From Malachius bipustulatus (taxonomy: Eukaryota; Arthropoda; Insecta; Coleoptera; Melyridae): 64,000 nucleotides of DNA. The position numbers and the translations under genes were made by a program. Of the stretch, positions 35,570 through 46,802 are shown in pieces (position 1 is the stretch's first letter; each line of letters starts with the position of its first letter). The notes beneath the pieces are model-generated. The model was not told where the DNA came from. It saw only the letters and a list, made by a program, of their open reading frames with translations, and ran no database searches. Location of the stretch: NCBI GenBank assembly GCA_910589415.1, contig OU342634.1:17915144-17979143 (forward strand), in the 5' to 3' direction.

Positions 35570-36562
35570 CTATTCATTAATTTGTGGCGGATCTTTGCCT
35601 CCATACGCCTTTAAGTCCTTCACATGCCAGCGACCTAGCGGGTTGCCTTCCTGATCCTGTAGTTCGTACACTAATCTAGATATTGCCTTGGAAATTCGGC
35701 AAAGTACGAATTTGGGGGCCAGTTTAGCAGCAAAGTTCTTTGCAGCGTTCGAAAGGGGGTAAGTATGTTTCCATACTAACTCTCCTTCCTGGAAAACATC
35801 TGGGCGCTTACGTAGATCATAATACTTCTTATTTACGTCATAAGCCTTTTTTAATTTGACTCTGACATCTTCAAAGATAGGAGGTAATCTGGAGATATCA
35901 TTTTCCCTATGCACATAAGAAAGATCTTCTGGTAGGGCAAGGTAGTTATTTTCGACAGGACCATAAAAGGTTCCGTCAATAGGTATGTTTCGAGCGAAAA
36001 CAAGAAAAGCAGGAAAATGTTTGGTGACTTCGTTCTCAGACAAATTAATTGCCTGGGCCACCTTGTAGACATTTTTATCCCAGTCTTTGTGATTATCTTT
36101 CACATAAGACGAGATAGCGGTAAGCAAAGTTCGATTGGTCCTCTCGGTAGGGTTGACTTGTGACAAGTGTCTAGCACTATACCACAAATTAACTTGGTAC
36201 TCTTCCAATAACTTGGTGAACTGAGTACTCTTAAAAATCTGAGCGTTATCGCAGAGAACAATTTGAGGGACACCAAAGATCAAGAAAACTTGATTTTCGA
36301 GATATTTTACAACTGCAGCTGCGGTTGCGTTCGGCATGGGCTTTACCAGCACGAATTTGGAGAACCAATCTGTGACTACGAGAAGTTGTGTATTCCTGGC
36401 CTTCGACCTAGGAAAGGGGCCCATAAAGTCTATGGAGATAAATTGAAAAGGAAAGCTTATGCTTTTGTAACCACCCATTAAACCAGCACGAGCGACATTA
36501 GTCGATTTGTGAGCACCGCAAACCTGACAATTTCGTATGAACCTCTTCACCGTTAGGTCCAT
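35570..36562 (-). CDS. pol (integrase): Integrase (C-terminal part of Pol) of the LTR retrotransposon
   Basis: The enzyme inserts element cDNA into the host chromosome. Zinc-binding cysteines (NCQVCGAHK) lie at residues 12 and 15, numbered from the Met at 36562. The catalytic triad is D45 (ISIDFMGP), D105 (VLCDNA) and E140 (NPTERTNRT), giving the canonical D,D-35-E spacing. The C-terminal region from about 275 (KLAPKFVLCRISK... to GRWHVKDL) fits the GPY/F module. The Met is internal: homology continues upstream as HFGVRKTKARI and FYYWPK, containing the second His of the HHCC finger. An in-frame TGA lies at 36659-36661. The first His and the rest of Pol are missing. The catalytic core looks undamaged, but the N-terminal finger is incomplete. 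Confidence 0.93.
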   Translation of the reverse strand: MDLTVKRFIRNCQVCGAHKSTNVARAGLMGGYKSISFPFQFISIDFMGPFPRSKARNTQLLVVTDWFSKFVLVKPMPNATAAAVVKYLENQVFLIFGVPQIVLCDNAQIFKSTQFTKLLEEYQVNLWYSARHLSQVNPTERTNRTLLTAISSYVKDNHKDWDKNVYKVAQAINLSENEVTKHFPAFLVFARNIPIDGTFYGPVENNYLALPEDLSYVHRENDISRLPPIFEDVRVKLKKAYDVNKKYYDLRKRPDVFQEGELVWKHTYPLSNAAKNFAAKLAPKFVLCRISKAISRLVYELQDQEGNPLGRWHVKDLKAYGGKDPPQINE

Positions 36563-36880
36563 TTTGGGCCAATAGTAGAATTCCGATATTCGTGCCTTGG
36601 TTTTTCTTACGCCGAAATGGGCCGAAGTAATCCCCCTACTTCGGCAAGGAAAGTAAAATCAAAGAGAAAATATTACAGAAAACTATTCATCGGTTTTCGT
36701 ATACCGGGATCGAAAGGGTACGTTGATTCAGGAATAATTAATCCTGATACATTTTCTTTGTCTAGGAGCACACTAGACTGATCAAGCATTTTATTATGCA
36801 TAAATAAATAAGGAATTTATTTCCTTAGGAAGAACTCATGAGTGATTGTGTCACTAACTAGAGTCGAGACTGGGTTCATT
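36563..36880 (-). pseudogene. Broken Pol remnant upstream of the integrase
   Basis: The region adjoining the integrase holds in-frame finger sequence to about 36640. Beyond it are separate open stretches on the minus strand, for example ENVSGLIIPES (about 36735-36770) and NPVSTLVSDTITHEFFLRK (about 36820-36875), divided by stops. No reverse transcriptase YxDD or RNase H motif is visible. These pieces are probably the decayed junction of the internal deletion. Confidence 0.4.
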
Positions 36881-36899
36881 TTAGAAAAATGTAGGTACT

Positions 36900-37980
36900 A
36901 TAATATAATATAGATAGATAAGAATAAAATTTTTTTTTTATTTTATTCTAGAGAGAAGACAGTAGTATTATCAGCACAGGTAGGCAACGTAGCACCTAGT
37001 GTACCTGGCCTAAATAAGGAAAGAATGAACCTGGCCTATATAAAGAAAGAATAAACCTGGCCTACTTGACTTGGCTGTGACGTCACGTCACCAGTACAAG
37101 TGAGAGAGAGAGAGATTTAAATTCAAAAGAATTCCCTTCGTTTTAAAACGAAAAATAGGTCACGGTAATTCAAAAAAACTAAAATACCGATATAAGATAT
37201 AATTTCTTAGTAGAGAGAGAGATAAAGGTAATCTAGAGAGATACTAAGATAAGATAAGGCAATATTTAAATATGCATAGGTATGTCGGTAAGTACAGATA
37301 TTCTCTAGAGTCGGTAAGGTAGGGATCGGAAGAAGTACATGTCACCATGACGTATCTTTACACGTAAAGAATTCACTTTCTACGTTAGACGTAAAGAATT
37401 GTCGTTGCTTTAGCAGTCTGTCAGCGTATGACAATGACTGAGGGACACCAGTTGGAACAGCTGATCGATAATTCAGATATTTCGAATTTAACCTAAAATT
37501 CATGAGCGAAGGTATGGGATAATGTTAATGAAGGAAATGTTTGGATGTAACTTTCAAAGACAGTTTGATCGCAGAGCTCTCTTAAGAGTATCCTCTTTGC
37601 ACGGAGTCAAACTTCTTTCAAAGCTTACTCGAGACCTTCGCGACGGTATTAACAACCACTCCGTAAAGCTCCTTTTGCAAGGTTACCCTTTAGCGGCAGT
37701 GTAGCGGTAAGAAGATAAGGTATTTTCGCGTCACGACACTATTATTCACCAGCAGTAAAAAAACACAATAACTAACTAAGACATTCTTAGACTAACATGC
37801 GAGTTTTCATGCAAATTATAATCATGCATTAAAAAAAAAGGATAAGATAACTGTACGATACATCTGAACAAAATAATTTATGACGTTAATATCAATTTTC
37901 CATTTATAATGGGAACTAGGAAGAGATCAAGTGCTTTTATTTAATTAAGGTAGTTTCTAATCCAAAGTTTGTGGGTGTAT
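36900..37980 (-). other. Retrotransposon leader and deleted gag/pol region
   Basis: Non-coding in all frames checked beyond about 60 codons. It has purine-rich gagaga and gataag runs at 37100-37330 and no gag-like zinc knuckle. The space is too short for gag, protease, reverse transcriptase and RNase H together. Confidence 0.6.
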
Positions 37981-37986
37981 TCGATT

Positions 37987-38004
37987 CCCGCCGGGGAAAT
38001 GCCA
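37987..38004 (-). promoter_or_regulatory. tRNA primer-binding site
   Basis: On the minus strand TGGCATTTCCCCGGCGGG starts two bases inside the 5' LTR. The plus strand ends in CCA preceded by ttcgattcccg, a typical tRNA T-loop, so complementarity appears to extend beyond the usual 18 nt. The tRNA species could not be assigned. Confidence 0.7.
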
Positions 38005-38006
38005 AT

Positions 38007-39746
38007 TGCAGCTTATTCGCGTTTTGATCTCAGCGCCAGCAAATAAAAGTTTAGCTGCGTGAGCAAAACAAAATTATAAAATCAGGGAATGTCGAAAGTA
38101 GCAGTAACGAGAGCTTGCAGTGCAAGCGAAGGGCAAAATGTTGTTTCGGCAAAACGATAATACTGCAAAAGAAACTTTCACGACAAATTTCTCTGAAGAT
38201 AATGATGTTGAATAACTTGAAAACTGAATCAAATACTATCAGAGTGCTAGTTATTCTGCTGCTTTAATTATTTAAAAAGGTACACCCTATATATAGGTAT
38301 CTAAGGTAGATTAGGGATGCCAAAGAGTTCTTCAGTTCTTATTAACTCGATTTGCTCGAGTTCTTATTTTTATTGTGCTACCTAAACTCTATGAAGAACT
38401 AATAAAAAGTAGATTTAGGGTTATAAAGATGTTAATGTGATTTTCAAAGAATAAGTTAAAATGGACAGATGTTTAATGAGCAAATTATGGTTTACATTTC
38501 CTGTTTAATTAAAATCAAATAATTATCCTGTCTTATTTTAAAAGCTTTAAATCTGATATAAATATGTTTAAACAATCAGTTTGTTTGAAAATAAAGGATC
38601 CTTTATCTTGTACAGCTGTGTACAAAAGAATAAGATACTTCCGATATCATTTATATCGGGAAAGATAAAGTTCGTGAGTGATAATTAATTAATTTACTAA
38701 GTTAGCACTGATCTTCTAGTCCTTCTTCGTCATGATCGGTGAAATAAAATAAAAGACAACACTTACAGTTTCCGGGATGAAGCTGATTGAGGTAAAAACT
38801 GTCTTTATTTTGACAGTAAAAAGGATATTAATAACTCCTGGACTTTACTAGGTGTGGTGCTTAGTCAGGCATTGAAATCTCCAGAAGAAAACCAGCAGGT
38901 GTAGGGACCGCGCCCTGACGAGGCTCCTGGGGTTGAAAGGTCGTAAACAGCACTAGCACCGGGAAAATGTTCTGTTGTTATTGGAGATCTTCGAAATGTT
39001 GATATATTTCACCTTGGATGAATGAAAACGGTGGAAGGATGAATTAGATAGTTGGAGAATAAAAATGGGCCATGCTCCCTTTGTTTCTTAGTTCAAGATG
39101 GCTTCCTCGGTCGCAATAGGCAATTAATCCAGATAATTAGTAAATACCGGAGAAGACAAGGTATTTACCAAAGATAAAGGTAAGAGAAAGGTACCAGGTA
39201 AAGTTTAGATAAAATCCCAGAAGAATGAAGGAAATCCCAGAAGCTAAAAATAAGTAATAATCGAATTAAAACTCATTTCTAGAATATCCGTAATGGCGAC
39301 TTACCCTGAACAACAGGCTTCGTACGGGAACGGTTAAGAGAATAATCTTTCCTGGTCGACAGGCAGAAAGGAAATGCTTTCAGTTCCGAGGGGACGGGAT
39401 CTGTTTCCGCTTTCAGATTCGTGAAAGTAGAAATGTCACTTGTCAGATACTGGAATCTGATTGACAGCCGACAACTTATTTGGTTCCTGAAAGGAACTCA
39501 AGATCGGACTGAAACGACAACTTATTTGGTTCCTGAAAGGAACTCAAAATCGAAGTGAAACGAAACGTGCAATGCCATCTAGTAGTGAATTATCCAGACA
39601 GTACCAGCGCCGGAATACGGTGTGGGTAGTCAGTTCAAAGATGCGATCTATATTGTAGAGAGTTGTAGGGAACTGTAATTTTACAATTCTCTTTAAAACG
39701 AGGGGAGCTTTGCAAGGAGGACAACAGGTGACGTATTCACGTTACA
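38007..39746 (-). repeat. 5' LTR of the retrotransposon
   Basis: Same length and sequence as the 3' LTR wherever compared. It should hold the element promoter. A consensus splice donor lies at 39299-39304, and AATAAA-type words lie on the minus strand (for example 38804-38809). No difference from the other LTR was noticed, which implies very recent insertion. Confidence 0.96.
39299..39305 (-). promoter_or_regulatory. Putative splice donor within the 5' LTR
   Basis: On the minus strand cagG|GTAAGT, a full match to the donor consensus, lies about 440 bases from the LTR start. It could join the leader to the acceptor at 34310. The copy in the other LTR is at 31958-31964. Confidence 0.4.
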
Positions 39747-39750
39747 ACAC

Positions 39751-40115
39751 TGAACCGATTTCAAATAGCTGGAGGAAGAAGTGGGAGCAAAAGTCTCTCC
39801 CTGGGAGTAGGGAAATAAGCTGAACAATAAAGTTGGAAAAGCTAGGAATGTTTTCAGTAAAAAGGTTGAAAAAAATCCGAATAAAATACAGCATAATAAT
39901 CAGAGATGAAACCAAGAGCTTGTTGTTTTTATTTGAAAACTTAAAAACAGAATTTCTCATATTTATTGTCCAAAGAGATCATGAAGTTCTGCGGAGTTGC
40001 ATTGCAAAACTCCGTTATTATCTTCCTTTCAACGTTATTTTCTTTACCGACAGACTATTATTACGTATTATATTATGTAACTACATTATGGGATTTCATG
40101 TTCCAAAAAATATAT
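39751..40115. other. Non-coding flank of the retrotransposon
   Basis: AT-rich host sequence. Small overlapping ORFs show no recognisable feature. Confidence 0.4.
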
Positions 40116-40117
40116 AT

Positions 40118-40390
40118 ACAGGGTGTCCAACTTTCCAATGGGTATGCGTGGGTAACTTCTAATTGGTGATAGGTACAGGTTGGTTAAATTAAAGAAAAGT
40201 TGCCTAATTCTTTGTATTAAGATCTGCAAGAAAGAAAATTTAGGATTTTGCTGAATCAGTTGTTGCTGAAATATCCCGAAAAAAATCGAGATTTCTTATT
40301 TTGACCATATATTTTATTATATTTTTTCTTTTATGATTTCTTATTGAAAATGAATAAATTATGTTTTGTACGTTTACATAGGTATAAATC
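40118..40390. mobile_element. Solo left arm of the 43-kb palindrome family
   Basis: Begins tatacagggtgtccaacttt and then contains ggttaaattaaagaaaagtt, tgctgaaatatcccgaaaaa and tcgagatttcttattttg, which match the left arm of 43176-44171. No second arm is present. Confidence 0.65.
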
Positions 40391-41148
40391 AAGACCAATC
40401 CATTTGACAGTAATTTTTTTTTCAAAACTGTGATTTATTTATAGTTTATTTCAAAGTGACTATCGTTTCATTTAACTGTCAGTTGTTTAGTCTTAAATCA
40501 TCGGTATTTCATCCGTAACTCTAAATCCTTCAGTAGATAGGCGTCAAATAGTCGTAAACAGTGTTTCTCGTACATGGGTATCTCAAAGTAACGAGTAGTT
40601 ACGATCTGTCTATACTCACTAATTATTCGGTTCTCCCATCTCTAGTCCCAGCTCAATGAAATTGACGTATTGTAAACAATATGACGTTAGTGACATTTAC
40701 ACCATTTATTGATTTTATCAAGGTCGTTCAATTTGTTTATTTGCAAAGGAAAGGTTAATCAATATTAATTTTTGTTAAAGAAAATATTATTGTTTAAATA
40801 ATTAAAAGCGCTTACGTAAGAGTCGAAAAAGTGGTGCCTATTTTTATTAACCTTCTTGAATGCCTTGACAGCTGTACCTATATGAAAAAATTAAAGACCT
40901 AACCTAACAAAATCAAGAACTCTCAGTTGTAAAGAGTGGATTAAGTTAAATACAAACCTAACAAACCCCCAAACTCCAGGTATATAAAAATACATTTTCT
41001 TTGGGTTCAACCCAATCTTGACCGTTGTCAAGAAGTTTTTTTTTTAGAATATCAATAATTAAGAAGTAAAAGAATCATTAAAAATAATTAAGAGGTAAAA
41101 AATCGAAAGTCCTGTAAATAAATAGAATTCAAAAAGCATATTATATTC
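40391..41148. other. Non-coding stretch
   Basis: AT-rich, with no ORF, repeat or RNA gene recognised. Confidence 0.4.
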
Positions 41149-41151
41149 TTA

Positions 41152-41300
41152 TGCCCGTATTCACAAACGATAATTTCCTAAATAATTACGTAATCAATTA
41201 TCCCCATCTCATTCTATTGCTAAAAAACTGCATATCTCCATCTCACTCATTTAATTAATTACGTAATTATTTAGGAAATTATCATTTGTGAATACGGGCG
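41152..41300. mobile_element. 149-bp MITE with ~43-bp inverted ends and TTA target duplication
   Basis: The ends gcccgtattcacaaa plus a further ~28 bp (cgataatttcctaaataatt...) are inverted on the right, with only one internal mismatch noticed. TTA flanks both sides (41149-41151 and 41301-41303). A 3-bp T/A target duplication fits PIF/Harbinger-type MITEs. The ccgtattca end word also begins each 168-bp unit at 19236. Confidence 0.88.
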
Positions 41301-41303
41301 TTA

Positions 41304-43170
41304 GAATTGTCATCAAAAAATTGGATAGATCAACCAGAAATAATTAAAGTTGACAACGCTAGATCGAGTAAAATAAATCTCATTTTATTGTCAAATGAAA
41401 GAAAAACATATTTTTAAATGTTTGTGTGAGACGAGTAGAAAATGTGAGAGTTGCAGATTTATCATACTTTTAAGTAAACATCCTGAGGACTTCTTTCATA
41501 ACAGAATAACGAAACTCGGGCATAAAATTCTGCGGTAAAACTTTTGATATGAGATCTCTCAAATTCTAATAACTGAAATATAATATTATTATTTGATTAT
41601 TAATGCAGTACCTACAACTACTTTCTCAAAAGAATATAACAAAGCTTAGAAGACAACATTTCGTGCTCTAGATTTGAAAGATGTGAAAGTCTTGAAATGA
41701 AAAACTTCAATCATTATACTCTTGAAAGAATTATTAACCGAACGAGTCTTTTGCATAGAGCTTTTGAAATTAAATTTTTGGCGATGAGAGGATGTCACGC
41801 ATCCACGTTTTTTAATTCCATTCTCTTCAGCTTCTAGAATCCAATCACTGGCAATATAGAGGTTCAAGCTCATTCATTCACTTCTAACGTCGAACCCTAT
41901 TAATGCAAATACATGAACGGAATTCAAAATCGATCAATTTTTCTTGAAGCTCCACTTAATATACAAAACGTTTATAATCTTTGTTAGAGTTTTCAAGAAA
42001 TGATAATAACAAGTTAACAATTGAATACAAAAATTAAATTTTTAATTATATTGAAACAAAACTGGGTTTCTCTAAATTTCGTTAGGTCCCCCCCAAAAAA
42101 GTCTAAAAGTAGGAATAATTTAGTAATTATTTTTAATAATTATTTTTATTTTATTTTTCGATATCTTCAACCGTTAACGAGTTATCAAAATACGTTTTTT
42201 CGCCAAAGGGATGGTCTTTTGGGGGAGACAGGGCACCGCACAGCACAAATTTTTTTTTTATGATACCTGCACTATAATAGTTCCTGATTAACTGAAGAAA
42301 AATCTTAGATCCAAATTCTTCTTAATTTTTAGTGTTTTTTACTTTAGAACTGGATAAAAGTATTGTAACGAGGATTTTAATTTATGCAAGCTTTTGGTGC
42401 AAAATATCAGTTTCAGGAAGCTTAATAAATAATAATATTTATAGTCCAGCTTGTGGAGTTCAGATTTGCAGCATTTTTAATTTTTAAACCATTTAAATTG
42501 AAAAATTTAGAAAAAATCAATTCCACAAATTGGAATTTGACTTAGCTATTAATTCACAGCTATAGGGATTTTTTTTTAATTATTAACAAGGGATTTCGAT
42601 TTTTTATAATAGATACGTAATATATCCTACGTAGATAAAGAATCACGAGAATAAAAAATATTGCAACATTAGCCCTTAATTTACATAAAATTTTCTGATC
42701 TACGACAAGATTACCACCTTTGTCCAGCAAAAGGGGAGTAAAGATAGGATATAGTGATTAAATATTTTAATAACTTTATTAAATTCTATTAGAGAGATTC
42801 ATAACTCTTATGAATGTAAATGTAACGCTGACTGCTAACTAAATTATTATGAAATTAAATTTCATTGTAACACCTGTGCAAAGCATGCGGCCTACGCTTG
42901 AAAATAGAATTAATTTATCAGAGCAGTTCCGTAACGGAATTTGATGAATTCTCGCATCCATTTAATGATCCGTTTTCCCCGATGGGGCTCAAAATTTGAC
43001 TAATGTGTATAATGTGCGGGCATTATGTGTATTCATGTGTAAGTACGTGTCACATATTATACATATAAAATATTATGCTCTTATATGTAGGGAATTTTTT
43101 ATATTGCTTTACGAAATTTTTTTAAACTTTGCTGATGTTTTTGAAATTGGAATCTGCGAATCTGGTGCTT
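41304..43170. other. Non-coding AT-rich stretch
   Basis: No supported gene. At about 42160 the phrase cttcaaccgttaacgagtta resembles sub-terminal words of the dispersed repeats, so old repeat debris is likely. Confidence 0.4.
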
Positions 43171-43175
43171 TCATA

Positions 43176-44171
43176 TACAGGTTTATGCAAATTTCATGGT
43201 GCCAGTATTGGGATATCCTAAACAATAAGAGATACAGGGTTGCTTAAATTAGAGAAAAGTTGCGCTATTTTATGGCCATCTCGAATCCGTCAAAACATGC
43301 AAGATATCTGTTACCGTTCCTGAAATATCCTGAAAAAACTGAAAAATCGAGAAATCTTATTTTTGGAATATCTTTCTCACCATTGGAAATTAATAAATAA
43401 TTTTTTGTAGTCTTACATAAGCCGTTATAAGCTATTTATCTGACGTTTCAAAAATTTTCACCGCCGACTAGATCCCAGAGTTTTCATAGTCAACTTTCGT
43501 TTTTCTTATGGCCGCCATATTATTTTTTTATGTCGTTCGATAAGAAAAAAATAATGGAAACCAAAAACTAATAAACTTCAAAAAATAACTTTCAAAAATT
43601 TTTGTTCTTTTTTTTCTAAAAAAAGACAACTTTTTAGATCGAATATCATAGAGAAATTAACAACCTATAAGGCAAGCAGTATGACTTCATATTGGCCTAT
43701 TTCAGTTAAGAACTATCTGTTTTTCTTTGAAAAAAGAAGAATAAAAATTTTCCAATTTTTTTTTTTTTTAATTTATTAATTTTTGGTTTACATTATTTTT
43801 TTCTTATCGAACGACATAAAAAAATAATATGGCGGCCATAAGAAAAACGAAAGTTGGCTATGAAAACTCTGGGATCTAGTCGGCTTTCAAAATTTTTGAA
43901 ACGTCAGATGAATAGCTCATAACGGCTTATGTAAGGCTACAAAAAATTATTTATTAATTTCCAATGGTAAGAAAGATATTCCAAAAATAAGATTTCTCGA
44001 TTTTTCAGTTTTTTCAGGATATTTCAGGAACGGTCACAGATATCTTGCATGTTTTGACGGATTCGAGATGGCCATAAAATAGCGCAACTTTTCTCTAATT
44101 TAAGCAACCCTGTATCTCTTATGGTTTAGGATATCCCAATACTGACACCATGAAATTTGCATAACCCTGTA
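43176..44171. mobile_element. 996-bp near-perfect palindrome, TACAGG ends
   Basis: The ends tacaggtttatgcaaatttc and its near-exact reverse complement at 44171 bound arms of about 415 bp that pair closely. They meet around a more variable loop of about 170 bp (roughly 43590-43760). An inner copy of the terminal motif (gatacagggttgctt at 43231 and its partner at 44115) shows nested ends. It is the best copy of a family also seen at 1-335, 5860-6235 and 40118-40390. No protein is encoded. Confidence 0.9.
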
Positions 44172-46370
44172 CTGTCTTAATTTTTTATTGGATCGTTGAA
44201 TAAAAAAAAAACTTTTTTGAAGTACAAATAGTACAAAAAGGTTGTGTTTTTCTTATTAATTAGCCAGTGACGTAAGTAGAGAAGGGGGTAAATTTAAAAA
44301 ACTTTTATTTTCTTCTTCTATTCTATTCTAAACTGCTATTTTAGACATTTTTAATAATAATTTCTAATTAAAAAATTACAGGAAGCAGATACATAAAATG
44401 GCGGTTAAATTCATACTGGCGGCAATTTGTAATCAATTTTGCGATCAAAGCCCGAGATTATTTAATTTATTTCGATATTGTAGATGTAGATTATTCAAAA
44501 ATTCTACATAAAGTAGCTAGATTTTAGATTAGATTCATCGTGAGTGGGCCATTGTGACACCTGCGCTACGACTCAAGTTCTATTGTGGCTCACATAAAAG
44601 CAGTTGCAGCAGTAATCAAAATAAGAGCCGTGATGCTCAGTCATGGCGTCCTTTATGCATTAGCGAGTAAAATATAAAATAGTTTACACCAAAACAGTAA
44701 AAAAAAAATAAAATAATATCTTGAAATTATATTTTTATGGTTTATTTTCTAAAATTAATTACTTATTAGATAATAAAAATACATTAATATTAAAATAGGA
44801 AGTCTAAAAAATTTTCTATTTTAATAACATGTCAGGAATGTCAGGAAACAGGAAGTAATGTAAAAAAACATTTTACAACCAAACGGAAAGCTAATTATTA
44901 TTTAAAAGGGCTGGTACAAAGTGAAGTTTGAAGTTTCCCAGTGAACACAAGACGTTTATTAGTTACCCTGCGACAAAACGCAAAGGAGTCAACAATGAGG
45001 AATTATCCTTTAGTTATCAGCGACGAGATCTCATTTCCCGAGTTGCTATGGAAATTTCATTACATCAGTCAAGTGACTGTATCAAGCAAATTCGTACAAT
45101 TGAAAATTTAATTTGTTGGTAATTAGTATGGAAATTAGACTGTGTTAGTTGAGAAATAAGAATTAATTAAAATTCGGGATAGAGTTCACGCAGTTCTGTG
45201 AGAACTTGTAAAAAAAATATTCTACCTTTTGTAATTATACGTTAGTAGGCAGGTATCTTAGAAACGTATTGTATTTCAATGATACACTTACCTTAAATGA
45301 GACCCAAATTTTTATTACAGATTCGGATTTTACGGGGAAAACACGTAGGAAATTGCTGCCCCCTTCCCCTTCCATGCAGGTGGGGTGGGAGATAGATTTG
45401 AAATTTTGGTTAAGAACTAAAAATACGAATTTGCATTAAAAAAACTTTCTAGATAAATGGATCTTTTTGTCTCAATTTCAGTATTAAGACAAATCGAAAA
45501 AAAATAGGTAATTTCGTCGATTCCAGCGCCATCTATCATAAATTAATAAATTTAAAAAATATCCCAGACAAACCATTCGTATTTTTGGGCATACAATCCG
45601 TATCTGCGATAAAAAATAAGAGTTCTTAGTCTGAACTATAAATAAGTTTGAAACGAAGGCACGGTAGGTATATTCGGTTAAGTTACCTGTAGATTTAAAA
45701 ACCTTTTCAACTAAAGGACATTAATCTGCAAAATAGTCAATTCTTAACGGAAACATTAAAGTTGATTAGCCCGCGTACCGCGCGTATCAGCTTCGTTTCA
45801 ATCTCATTTCGAAAATAGAATTAGGGAAAGTTCGCAAGGCTCGTTGAAATATTGAAGTACCTGCTCCGAATCGAGTCGAGAGAGATCCTCTACAAAACTG
45901 TATTACAAAGATACTCCCGAATTATAAAAGGCCACCGAGAAAGTCCCTTATTATCAAGACCTAGAGCTGATCCGGAAGACCGAGAAGATCCGACCTCCGG
46001 AAACCTTTCATACTCACACTTCAATGCAATATTGTTATCTGCGAGAAATTGCTTTATTTAATCGGGTTTGTAAGAATCACCTTCTTACGTTTTAATTTAT
46101 TATATGATCCGAGTTTGAAAATTTAATCATACTCTGAATTTTATAATACCTCCCTACCCAGTTTACGGAGAAAATTGCAAAACGAATAATAATTCAAAAG
46201 TGATAATTTTACATTTTATAACCCAATTTATGTTGAAAATAATGTTTGGAGCTATATTTATTTAAAATCTGTTTTTTCCCAATAATTTATTGTATTCAAA
46301 GAAAGTTCTCAACATTTCACTCACTTTCATTCAACACTTACTGTGCCAAATCTGTGCCAAAATTGTTGTT
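44172..46370. other. Non-coding stretch
   Basis: Two ORFs of 64 and 69 codons (44928-45122, 45852-46061) have no recognisable feature. The 45770-46030 patch is GC-richer than the flanks and may be an old exon or repeat. No RNA genes. Confidence 0.4.
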
Positions 46371-46384
46371 TTTTTTTTTTTAAT

Positions 46385-46545
46385 TTTAACACCCTGTATC
46401 TCAGAAACGAAGCGTTTTTGGACAAATGTTTGTGGGGAAAAAAATTTGTTTTGACGCCCCCTACTACACTAAAAGTTTGTCGGGTTATATCTCGTAGATT
46501 TGAGTGGCGCTCACTTTTTGAGCCTCTTGTATTTGTATTTGTATT
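46385..46545. mobile_element. Fragment of a CACCCTGTATCTC-type repeat
   Basis: Contains aacaccctgtatctcagaaa and ttatatctcgtagatttgag, the same style of terminal and sub-terminal words as the other dispersed families. The borders are not defined. Confidence 0.35.
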
Positions 46546-46802
46546 TTGAGGGTGATCAAGTTACTGCGACCTAAAAGATCTATTGTATCCCCTCTACTGT
46601 GCTTTTTTGGACTAATTTTTTTTTATATATCACTGACTTCAGCATGAACCTGAAGTACTTGAATGGGTATTTTTGGATTCTTTTTTTAAGGATTCATGCA
46701 ATAAATCCCATACATAAAATCAATATATAGACTATTATTTATAATTTCTGTCTTGATGGGAGATTTTGCTAATTATTTTTGAGCGAAAAAAATTCTTCAT
46801 GT

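Larger units (their letters stand above)
30666..39746 (-). mobile_element. LTR retrotransposon (Ty3/gypsy type), minus orientation, internally deleted
   Basis: Two 1740-bp LTRs (30666-32405 and 38007-39746), with no difference in the stretches compared and no length difference, enclose 5.6 kb. The element is flanked by ACAC at 30662-30665 and 39747-39750, a 4-bp target duplication. The LTRs are bounded by TG...CA. On the minus strand the order is 5' LTR, primer site, non-coding and broken pol sequence, integrase, repeat-rich spacer, accessory ORF, purine tract, 3' LTR. Gag, protease, reverse transcriptase and RNase H were not found: only 1.4 kb separates the primer site from the integrase. 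Long LTRs and an ORF downstream of pol recall the Osvaldo/Ulysses group, but this placement is inference. Confidence 0.95.

Noticed and set aside
36263..36481. 72-codon plus-strand ORF
   Set aside because: Lies opposite the integrase; shadow of the real frame.
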